NCBI GenBank assembly: GCA_009929695.1
Contig: RZZW01000031.1
Coordinates: forward strand, 1 to 39,081
Reading direction: 5' to 3'
Length of the DNA: 39,081 bases
From: Clostridia bacterium
GTDB taxonomy: Bacteria; Bacillota; Clostridia; Oscillospirales; Ruminococcaceae
In this document: piece after piece, positions 32,659 to 39,081 of the stretch
Layout of the letters: each line of letters opens with the position of its first letter
Numbering within the stretch: the first letter of the stretch is position 1
Translations under genes and position numbers: made by a program
The notes under the pieces: model-generated
Seen by the model: only the letters and a program-made list of their open reading frames with translations
Told to the model about the DNA's origin: nothing
Database searches by the model: none

Positions 32659-32742
32659 TACTCCCGAAAAATTGAAACTACAATATATTAATGGCATACG
32701 TAATTATCTTTGATGCTAAAACATAGAAGAATTGATTGTGGA
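32652..32742 (+). repeat. Dispersed repeat, copy B
   Basis: Matches copy A at roughly 85% or better over the first 74 bases (TTTTTTGTACTCCCGAAAAA...ATTGAAACTACAATATATTAA...TAATTATCTTTGATGCTAAA) and shares the extra end GAATTGATTGTG with copy C. Confidence 0.75.
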
Positions 32743-32828
32743 AAAGACAACACGTATTTATAATATAAGTTTAACAAACATTGCATTTTATAAAATAAAA
32801 ACATATAATAAAGAAAAGGAGAAGCAGT

Positions 32829-32984
32829 ATGATTGTATATCACGGAAGCACAGTGATCGTATCTAAGCCGCTAATAATTCAGCAAGACCGTTATTTGGAT
32901 TTTGGGTTTGGCTTTTACACAACGACTATTTGTTACATCAATTTCCTTTACGCAAAAGGTAATCCATGGGGAATTTTATGCTAA
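32829..32984 (+). pseudogene. N-terminal remnant of a DUF3990 protein
   Basis: AAAGGAG precedes the ATG. The first 33 residues (MIVYHGSTVIVSKPLIIQQD, then LDFGFGFYTTT) match the start of DUF3990, an ADP-ribosyltransferase-like family found in toxin loci. After TTT the sequence changes abruptly into the antisense of the VapD-like gene (about 32925) and ends at a stop, so most of the domain is missing. Confidence 0.65.
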
Positions 32985-33224
32985 ATTATCCATGAGCAAG
33001 TTGATATCCGTGTTTGTAAGCTTTTCGATGGAAGTATATACAGAGAACTGCCTGTGTTCAAATCCGTTCTTCCTCATAAATCGGCTTATATCTGAGTATG
33101 CTTTTTTATAGAAAGTCGGGTTTACTGAAAGCTTAGGTCTTGGATAATGCTCGGTCAGTGCCTTTTGGCTTAAATCAAAGGTAATTTGCTTTCTGCTTCC
33201 TAAATTCTTTTTATTTTGTACCAT
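32925..33224 (-). pseudogene. VapD-like endoribonuclease, broken
   Basis: The start KQITFDLSQKALTEHYPRPK, then SDISRFMRKNGFEHRQFSVYTS and LTNTDINLLMD, resembles VapD-type mRNA interferases. The frame stops at TAA 32978-32976 after MDNLA but continues in the same phase as PWITFCVKEIDVTN, the expected continuation. Comparison suggests a one-base loss and a one-base gain close together that created the stop. Beyond about 32925 the gene is cut by the junction with the DUF3990 remnant. It begins 3 bases after the stop of the preceding small gene. Toxin activity is unlikely. Confidence 0.65.
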
Positions 33225-33227
33225 AGT

Positions 33228-33536
33228 TTAAGCCCTAAGCTTTTGTACTTTCCATGCTTGTGAAAGCACATCTTCTTCGCTGTCATCATCATCAAAAAAG
33301 GTGCAGGAGGCAGCACAGTTGATGAACCAATCAGATTTAAGCAAGCTCATAATGACATTCCACATATAGGCGTAATCATTTTCATTGCCGGTATCTTCAA
33401 AGGCCAACACATCATTGTCAGAATAACAAAGCAACCCGCGTTTTGTAAAAGATGATTTTATTGTTTGATAAACATCTGCTTTTTTGTATCCGCTTGAGAT
33501 AATAGAAGAGTCTTTGAATGTCATTTCAACTTTCAT
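33228..33536 (-). CDS. Small protein upstream of VapD-like gene, possible antitoxin
   Basis: A 102-residue acidic protein (several Asp/Glu runs such as FFDDDDSEED) with an open, plausible frame, GGAAGG before its ATG and tight spacing to the VapD-like gene. I do not recognise a domain. Its position, size and acidity fit an antitoxin of the VapD partner type, but this is context only. It appears intact although its partner is broken. Confidence 0.55.
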   Translation of the reverse strand: MKVEMTFKDSSIISSGYKKADVYQTIKSSFTKRGLLCYSDNDVLAFEDTGNENDYAYMWNVIMSLLKSDWFINCAASCTFFDDDDSEEDVLSQAWKVQKLRA

Positions 33537-33564
33537 TCGCTGTGTCCTTCCTTGTTATATTGGC

Positions 33565-33573
33565 TTTAGTATA
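33565..33573 (-). promoter_or_regulatory. Extended -10 promoter of the VapD-like pair
   Basis: On the minus strand TGCTATACT forms an extended -10 (TATACT at 33573-33568) about 30 bases before the ATG of the small gene. No clear -35 is present. Confidence 0.45.
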
Positions 33574-33629
33574 GCACAAATGGCGAGAAAATAAAAGTGG
33601 TGTTTAGTGCTTGTGAAATAGTAAATTTC

Positions 33630-33718
33630 ATTTGTACGCCCGAAAATAAGATTTGGAATATATTAAGGCTGTAAGTATTTATCCTTGATGCTAAAACGAA
33701 TGGGAATTGATTGTGAAA
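33630..33718 (+). repeat. Dispersed repeat, copy C (diverged)
   Basis: Shares TTTGTACGCCCGAAAA, ATATTAA, TTATCCTTGATGCTAAAAC and GAATTGATTGTG with copies A and B. It occupies most of the gap between the VapD-like pair and the lipoprotein promoter; otherwise this gap shows nothing but A/T-rich sequence. Confidence 0.6.
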
Positions 33719-33770
33719 GGGGAGTGGGGAGAAAAATTTTGAAAAAATGTTGAAATGTTAAAAGTTTTTA

Positions 33771-33799
33771 TTGTTTTTTGTGCATGGGTGTGATATAAT
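33771..33799 (+). promoter_or_regulatory. Promoter of the lipoprotein gene
   Basis: -35 TTGTTT (33771-33776), 17-bp spacer, -10 TATAAT (33794-33799) with an extended TG. The leader to the ATG is about 165 nt. Confidence 0.75.
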
Positions 33800-33918
33800 G
33801 AATATAATCAGAAAGTGTACAAAAGGAAGAAAATCTGAAAGATTGCACAGGGAAGTCTTAAAAAAGAGCGGTCACATACAGATAAGAAAAAGAAAAATAG
33901 AGAAAAAGACGGTAGTAA

Positions 33919-33954
33919 CAACACAGGATAGAAAATGTGAGGTTGCTTTTTTAT
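33919..33954 (+). terminator. Weak leader hairpin with U-tract before the lipoprotein gene
   Basis: CAACACA can pair with TGTGAGGTTG (two-base bulge), followed by TTTTTTATTTT, ending 17 bases before the ATG. It could attenuate transcription. The stem is imperfect. Confidence 0.35.
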
Positions 33955-33970
33955 TTTAAAGGAGAAATTT

Positions 33971-34819
33971 ATGAAAAAAAGAATTATGAGCGCGGGTTTG
34001 GTGCTTGTGGTTTTGATAAGCTTGGCTGCGTGCGGGACAAGCAGTGCGGCGAGTGTGGTAGAGCAAACCAGTTCATCTGTGGTTGCGGAGAGTGAGGTCG
34101 AGACAGAGCCTAATCCGTGGCTTGGAGATGTAGATGCTTACCATAAAAGGCTTGAAGCGGCAGGGTTGCATTGGAAGCTGAATGATGACGGCAGCAAACC
34201 TGAAGAGTGGACAGTTGAATATTATGAGGGTGAGGAGTATGAAGGCTGCGATGGGTTAACTTGGATACAAGATGGGAATTCATACTATACAACATCTTCC
34301 TTGCTTGTTTACGAAATTCCAAACGAAGATGCACTAGACGATGGGGACTTGCTACCAGAGGAACAGTGTTGGGCGATGAGTACAGCAGATTTTAAAAGAG
34401 GGGCTCCTGATATTGCCCCACCTACAGATGAAGACTTTAAGCGATTTAAGCAAGAGGCGCAGGAATATATAGAAAGTAGGGGCGCGGGAGAGTATCCGTT
34501 AAGTTTTATGGGATACAATTTCGGCAACAATGCGAGCAATCCCGACACGCCTATAAGACTTGATACTATTTGTGTAGGTTTCATTTTCGTAAACAACCTA
34601 GAAACAGATCCTGACAGAACATTTGGTGGAATAACTTGCGTCTATCGAGTAAAAGACTATTCTAATATAGGATATTCAATGCTTTATGAAGGACTCGATG
34701 CAGCATATGGAGAAGGCACATCAGACAAGGTAATGGCAAACTTCAAAGAAATGATAGCCGAAAGAGATAGTAAAAGCAACGCGGAAAACAGTGCATCGTC
34801 TATAGCTTCAAAAAAATAA
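33971..34819 (+). CDS. Lipoprotein of unknown function
   Basis: The signal peptide MKKRIMSAGLVLVVLISLAAC ends in lipobox LAAC (Cys21). A Ser/Val/Glu-rich linker (22-48) and an acidic globular domain with many Tyr, Trp and Asp follow (NPWLGDVDAYHKRLEAAGL, EQCWAMSTADFKRGAP, GGITCVYRVKDYSNIGYS), then a Ser/Ala/Lys-rich tail. I do not recognise a family. AAAGGAG lies before the ATG. It is transcribed alone, between its own promoter and a strong terminator. Confidence 0.8.
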   Translation: MKKRIMSAGLVLVVLISLAACGTSSAASVVEQTSSSVVAESEVETEPNPWLGDVDAYHKRLEAAGLHWKLNDDGSKPEEWTVEYYEGEEYEGCDGLTWIQDGNSYYTTSSLLVYEIPNEDALDDGDLLPEEQCWAMSTADFKRGAPDIAPPTDEDFKRFKQEAQEYIESRGAGEYPLSFMGYNFGNNASNPDTPIRLDTICVGFIFVNNLETDPDRTFGGITCVYRVKDYSNIGYSMLYEGLDAAYGEGTSDKVMANFKEMIAERDSKSNAENSASSIASKK

Positions 34820-34831
34820 ACATCCTTATTT

Positions 34832-34866
34832 AAAAGCACCCATTTAAACAATGGGTGCTTTTCTTA
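34832..34866 (+). terminator. Terminator of the lipoprotein gene
   Basis: A perfect 13-bp stem AAAAGCACCCATT / AATGGGTGCTTTT with loop TAAAC, followed by CTTATAT. Confidence 0.85.
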
Positions 34867-34904
34867 TATCCATTTTTTCTATTTTAAAGGAGGTAAAAAT
34901 ATAT

Positions 34905-37900
34905 ATGCATAAAATCATGGCAACTTTTTTTATCACAGCTATTTGCGTTGTGTTATGCGGGGTAAGTGTGTTCGCGGACGGTGACGAGGTAAAGACAATT
35001 GAAAGTGGCTGGAATAATCAAGACATCACTATCAAATTTTTTGCGGACCCTGATACTTATTCAGGACAGCAGAAGGTTGAATATCGTATTAATGGCAGCG
35101 AGTGGCTCGCTACGGCTTCGCTAGAACAGATAACGCTTGATACAAGCACGACGCTTCAATTAAAGTCGACGGATAATGCGGGGAACGTTAGTTACTCTGA
35201 TAAATACTATTACAAAGTAAATAAAATAGCACCATCTGCGCCAACAATAAATAATGTTGACAGTAATGTTTTTTACAATACTGAAAGAACTATAACTATT
35301 ACGGATGGAGCAGATATGAGCGGCACAGGGTGCGAAATTGATAAGACAGAGTATCACGTTGATACGAGCGATGTAGCGTTCGATGCTCAAAACTATTGGA
35401 CGATATACACGCAACCTATCGTTATCAAAGGAGACACGAAAATAGAAGCACGCAGCACGGATAAGGCGGGGAATATATCAACAACACGTACTGTGAATAT
35501 TCAGTTTGACTATACTTCACCAACGGCTGTTATAAGACCAGAAGTAACGACAATGACAAATACACCGTTTAGCCTTGTGCTTACGGGTGAAGATGTTGAA
35601 AATCCCAATAAAAACATAATAATGTCTGATGGTACAATAGTGCCGCTACCAAAAGAAACAGTATCAGGCGTAGAATACGTGCGGGTTAGCGGCGGTGATT
35701 GGATAAAAGGAAATAGCCTTGAATATACTGTAAGGGCAAATGGGGCATACACTTTTGACGTAAAGGACAAGGCAGGGAATGTAACAACAGTTGCATATAC
35801 TGTAACAAACTTTGATATTACAAAGCCTGTTGTTTATGGTGTTAATGTGCCTGTGACGACAGCTACTACACAAACTGTAACGGTTAATGGCGCAGATGAA
35901 CGCGCTAATGCATTGCAATATAGCATCTCAACAACAGGCGCACCGGCAGGTTGGCAGACAAGCAATAAGTTTAGTATAGGTTCTAACGGAACATATTACG
36001 CTTTCATAAAAGATAGCGTCGGAAATATTTCTGCCGCATACCAGTTTGCAGTTAACAGCGTAAAGCCTGCTGTTATCGTAAACGGAAGTATATCAGGATA
36101 TATTACACAAAGTCCGGTCGCTTCTGTTTGGACAAATGGAAATGTTAAATTGACGGCTTCGGCGACAGATAGCAGCAGTAGCGGTATTAAATCCGTATTA
36201 ATGCCTAATGGAGCGACGCAAGTTATTAATAATACTAATGCTATTGCAAAGTATACAGATTGGGCGAGCGCGGAAGGACGGACTTACTATCCGAATAAAA
36301 CAGTTGAAGGTGCAGACCAGCTTGAATATATCAGAGAAGAGACAAGATACGATGTTGGACCATGGAGTGGGACACAGGACTCAATATATCCTCCGACGGC
36401 GGGAGACACTTGCCAATATGTGGGCGGTTACAATGTGCAGTTATATACGCCGTGGACCTATCGCGAGACTGACTATAATCCGGGACATAATGGTGTTACA
36501 GTATCTTATTTGGGAAGCAAGCAGGTGTTTTTATATAGCGATAAAACGTCAGGCGGTTCACCGGTCTCGCCGGCGAGCAACGGAAACTATAAAAGCGTAG
36601 GACTAAATTACCAACTGAGCGACACCACGTATGATGGAGGTTGGACAAACAGCGGAAATACTAAAGTGCATCTTACCATACGCTCAAGAGAAGTTTACAT
36701 ATCCAAAACTTATGAGAGAAAATTGGTAAGGGATGGAAAGAACTCGGTGTGGAAGGCCGTACATACTGGCTACACGGTTGGCGAATGGACATATTACTAC
36801 AATGAAACCTATTACTACAAAACCGTCTACATGTCAAACCAACGTAATTACAATGGCGTTGAGCACCACACCCTTTTCCAAACCCGCGACTACGTACCGT
36901 ATACGTATTACTTCTACCGCACACGCACATTCCTTAATTATAGCACGGCGACGGTAGATTACACCGTTTCACAAAACGGCGAATATTCGTTTACGTTTAA
37001 AAACGGAAATGGTGCGGAGAGCAAGATGACTATTTCCGTGACGAACATTGATAAAACCGCGCCTAGCTCGCCGCTGATTGTCAACACGCCAGCAGGGTGG
37101 AGCAACGATACTGTTGTCACTAAGCTGTCGGCGACGGACGTCGGGAGCGGTGTTGCGAAGTATCAGTACAGCTTGAATAACGGTGGCACATGGACTGACT
37201 GTGGGGCGGAGATAACGTGGTCTGCGGACATGAACCAAAACGTAATATTCAGAGCGATAGACTATGTGGGCAACAGTGGCGGGTGGAGCGCTGTGTGGAT
37301 AGGCATCGACAAAAAGCAGCCAACCGCACCGACTATCACAGCCCGCAACACAGCGGGGCAAAGCATAGCGGCGGGCAACTGGAGCCAATATGCACTTGAT
37401 TTGAACATCACGCGCAACTCTACCGCGGTGAGCGGCATCGCATATTACGAATACTCATTAAACGGCGGCGAAAGCTGGATTAGACTTGCCGACAACATAA
37501 GCAAGGTGACTTTTGCCGAAAATACAACCACAGATGTGCGTGTAAGAGCCGTGAGCGGCAGCGGAATGAAGGGCGTGCAGGCGATATTTAAGGTGATGGT
37601 GGATGTCAACGACCCGACAAAGCCGCAGTACATAGGCAAAAATACCTCGCGTGTAATCGCAAGCGGCGTGTGGAGCAATACACCCCTCACCATGACGTAC
37701 AGCGGGTCAGCGGCGTTCTCGGGCATTGCAAAATATCAGTTTAGCTATAACGGCACTAACTGGTATGACTGTAACAGCGCGGGCGCAGTAGTATTTCAGC
37801 CGACATTCAACACTCCGCTTTACGGCAGAGCAGTGAGCGTCGCAGGGCGTACTAGCGTGCCGACTGACCTATACAACCTGCGCGTAGATACGGTTGCGTT

Positions 37901-38150
37901 AGCTGAGCCGACTATAACAGCGGTTAATGCGGCGGGGGCTGTGGGGTCAGGGCAGTGGTCGCCGACAGATTTGACTGTTAAAATAGGCAGTTTGAACGCG
38001 TTTTCGGGCATAAGCGGATATGAATACTCAACAGACGGCGGAAAAACATGGAATAAACAGGAAATATATCAACAGGTGAGTTACAAAACGGCGTGTGGAC
38101 AAACGAAGATGTGCACATTTTTCCTCATTTCTTGCCGTTATCGGCAATAA
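34905..38150 (+). CDS. Large secreted Ig-repeat surface protein, 3' end broken
   Basis: I chose ATG 34905 because AAAGGAGGT lies 10 bases upstream; the signal peptide KIMATFFITAICVVLCGVSVFA follows. The 1081-residue product consists of tandem Ig-like/OmpL47-type repeats marked by DNAGNVS, DKAGNIS, DKAGNVT, DSVGNIS and, in the last third, YQYSLNNGGTW, YEYSLNGGESW, YQFSYNGTNWY and YEYSTDGGKTW. Near residues 460-685 a Tyr/Thr-rich insert (YETDYNPGHNG-like, EWTYYYNETYYYKTVYMSN) splits one repeat. After QEIYQQ (about 38075) the true repeat continues in the next frame as NGVWTNEDVH, so the last 20 or so residues are frameshifted, and the gene then runs into the Fic gene. A cell-wall anchor is missing. 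It probably once bound host or cell surfaces. Confidence 0.75.
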   Translation: MHKIMATFFITAICVVLCGVSVFADGDEVKTIESGWNNQDITIKFFADPDTYSGQQKVEYRINGSEWLATASLEQITLDTSTTLQLKSTDNAGNVSYSDKYYYKVNKIAPSAPTINNVDSNVFYNTERTITITDGADMSGTGCEIDKTEYHVDTSDVAFDAQNYWTIYTQPIVIKGDTKIEARSTDKAGNISTTRTVNIQFDYTSPTAVIRPEVTTMTNTPFSLVLTGEDVENPNKNIIMSDGTIVPLPKETVSGVEYVRVSGGDWIKGNSLEYTVRANGAYTFDVKDKAGNVTTVAYTVTNFDITKPVVYGVNVPVTTATTQTVTVNGADERANALQYSISTTGAPAGWQTSNKFSIGSNGTYYAFIKDSVGNISAAYQFAVNSVKPAVIVNGSISGYITQSPVASVWTNGNVKLTASATDSSSSGIKSVLMPNGATQVINNTNAIAKYTDWASAEGRTYYPNKTVEGADQLEYIREETRYDVGPWSGTQDSIYPPTAGDTCQYVGGYNVQLYTPWTYRETDYNPGHNGVTVSYLGSKQVFLYSDKTSGGSPVSPASNGNYKSVGLNYQLSDTTYDGGWTNSGNTKVHLTIRSREVYISKTYERKLVRDGKNSVWKAVHTGYTVGEWTYYYNETYYYKTVYMSNQRNYNGVEHHTLFQTRDYVPYTYYFYRTRTFLNYSTATVDYTVSQNGEYSFTFKNGNGAESKMTISVTNIDKTAPSSPLIVNTPAGWSNDTVVTKLSATDVGSGVAKYQYSLNNGGTWTDCGAEITWSADMNQNVIFRAIDYVGNSGGWSAVWIGIDKKQPTAPTITARNTAGQSIAAGNWSQYALDLNITRNSTAVSGIAYYEYSLNGGESWIRLADNISKVTFAENTTTDVRVRAVSGSGMKGVQAIFKVMVDVNDPTKPQYIGKNTSRVIASGVWSNTPLTMTYSGSAAFSGIAKYQFSYNGTNWYDCNSAGAVVFQPTFNTPLYGRAVSVAGRTSVPTDLYNLRVDTVALAEPTITAVNAAGAVGSGQWSPTDLTVKIGSLNAFSGISGYEYSTDGGKTWNKQEIYQQVSYKTACGQTKMCTFFLISCRYRQ

Positions 38151-38835
38151 TTTTAATGTTTTATCCTTCGGTTTTGTTGAGTTTTTGCCGATTGAGTTAA
38201 CCTATAACTCTAATAATATGGAAGCCAGTAAACTAACTCATGACGAAACACGATATATTTATGAGACAAACACCATTGGTATAGATAAGCAAAGTTTAAA
38301 CGTCGATGACATTATTGAGACGGTGAACCATTTCCACTGCGTTGACTTAATCATTGAGCATGCGGAGGATAAACTTAGTGAAAAATTCATAAAGCTACTT
38401 CATTACACGTTGAAAACCGGGTCAAGCGACTCTCGCAAAAGTTGGTTTGCCGTTGGCGGATATAAAAGAGTGCCTAATGAGGTAGGAGGACAGATAACAA
38501 CCGCTCCTGAAGAAGTGTCAGATAAGATGTCCGCTTTGCTTGCTAAGTACAACGATATCAAAGAAAAAACTCTTTTTGACCTTATTGATTTTCACTATCA
38601 GTTTGAACAAATTCATCCTTTTCAAGACGGCAACGGTCGCGTAGGGCGGCTTATTCTATTTAAGGAATGTCTTAAAAACAACATTGTCCCCTTCATAATA
38701 AACGATGAAACAAAAATGTTTTATTACCGCGGCCTTAAAGAGTGGCAGCGAGAAAAAGGATTCCTGACCGACACTTGCCTTGCGGAACAAGACGCATTCA
38801 AACAATACCTCGATTATTTTAGAATAGAATATTAA
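38095..38835 (+). CDS. Fic-domain protein, N-terminus replaced
   Basis: The Fic motif HPFQDGNGRVGR (H-x-F-x-D-G-N-G-R-x-x-R) is intact, with flanking blocks WFAVGGYKRVPNEVGGQITT and VPFIINDETKMFYYRGLKEW, as expected of an AMP-transferase. The inhibitory helix motif (S/T)xxxE(G/N) appears as SNNMEA, where the last position is Ala, so auto-inhibition might be weakened. The native protein probably begins about 25 residues before ELTYNSNNMEASKLTHDET; here the 5' end is fused to the broken surface-protein gene, and the only far-upstream start is a GTG at 38095 without a ribosome binding site. Expression is doubtful. Confidence 0.75.
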   Translation: MDKRRCAHFSSFLAVIGNNFNVLSFGFVEFLPIELTYNSNNMEASKLTHDETRYIYETNTIGIDKQSLNVDDIIETVNHFHCVDLIIEHAEDKLSEKFIKLLHYTLKTGSSDSRKSWFAVGGYKRVPNEVGGQITTAPEEVSDKMSALLAKYNDIKEKTLFDLIDFHYQFEQIHPFQDGNGRVGRLILFKECLKNNIVPFIINDETKMFYYRGLKEWQREKGFLTDTCLAEQDAFKQYLDYFRIEY

Positions 38836-38841
38836 GACCGG

Positions 38842-38966
38842 CGCCCATGCTTCGTAGGGGTCAAATCCGTTTTCTTTCGCCGTTTCAATCATACTGTATG
38901 CAATCGCACTCGACTGCGTGCCTTTTGGCGTGTTGGCAAACAAGCGGATTGCCCTAAGGTTTGTGT
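38842..38966 (-). mobile_element. IS66-family transposase remnant
   Basis: The minus strand reads RLFANTPKGTQSSAIAYSMI, then ETAKENGFDPYEAW, the C-terminal signature of IS66 transposases. The preceding block (normally the RPFTIGRKNW region) is missing and the frame carries on into unrelated sequence antisense to the Fic gene. No IS ends are visible. Confidence 0.75.
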
Positions 38967-38983
38967 TTGTTTTTTATATTCTT

Positions 38984-39018
38984 ATTATACCACAATTGCA
39001 GCGCAATTGTGGTATAAT
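38984..39018. repeat. Perfect 16-bp inverted repeat with 3-bp centre
   Basis: ATTATACCACAATTGC, then AGC, then its exact complement. Each arm ends in a TATAAT-type box pointing outward. It lies beside the IS66 remnant and could be an operator, a bidirectional promoter or the end of a small mobile element. The last 60 bases of the window show only a GCCGCTTTAGCGGC hairpin. Confidence 0.8.
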
Positions 39019-39081
39019 TGGCGATTTCGGCGGTTGCCGCTTTAGCGGCGAGCCAAACGCCATAAAAATAAAAGTATAATA

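Noticed and set aside
33771-33959. 62-codon plus-strand frame rich in Lys and Arg
   Set aside because: It starts within the lipoprotein promoter, lacks a ribosome binding site and its composition reflects an A-rich leader.

Overview
The window looks like a chromosomal segment of a strictly anaerobic, low-to-mid GC, Gram-positive gut bacterium of the class Clostridia; an Oscillospiraceae-like host is my inference. Supporting signs are GGAGG ribosome binding sites, lipoprotein signal peptides, ECF-type vitamin transport, [FeFe]-hydrogenase maturation genes, corrinoid methyltransferase genes and a GH112 phosphorylase for host glycans.

Region 1 (about 1-5190) is a corrinoid methyl-transfer operon on the minus strand: corrinoid protein, UroD-like methyltransferase, CobW-type GTPase, DUF2284 protein, RACo-like ferredoxin/ASKHA protein and a membrane-anchored DUF4430 protein. 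A PocR/AraC regulator diverges from it (5192-6343). Region 2 (6276-14670, minus) is an operon behind a cobalamin riboswitch: two large surface proteins carrying DUF4430 and alpha/alpha-barrel (prenyltransferase-like) domains, the two domain types that make up animal transcobalamin and intrinsic factor, followed by EcfT, a double-ATPase EcfA, an S component and a second EcfT. Together these regions suggest corrinoid capture at the surface, import, and use in methyl transfer. Region 3 (14880-18914, minus) is hydE-hydG-hydF with a TM1266-type gene in front, behind a good promoter and a candidate transcription attenuator.

Region 4 (19465-30318, plus) is a glycan locus: LacI regulator, sugar ABC transporter, GH2 beta-galactosidase, YghZ-type aldo/keto reductase and GH112 galactosyl-N-acetylhexosamine phosphorylase. 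Region 5 (30334-39081) is AT-richer and full of gene remains: Rpn-type nuclease tails, a RelB tail, RhuM, DUF3990, a VapD-like toxin with a possible antitoxin, a lipoprotein, a large Ig-repeat surface protein, a Fic protein and an IS66 scrap. Inside it, a consensus promoter drives two 38-nt structured repeats closely resembling ToxI (type III antitoxin RNA), then a terminator, but the next gene is rhuM rather than toxN. This is the most unusual item in the window.

A second theme is decay. Many genes carry internal deletions, truncations, frameshifts or single stop codons, and three copies of a palindromic repeat plus a MITE-like element sit between genes, one at the broken 5' end of the PocR/AraC gene.
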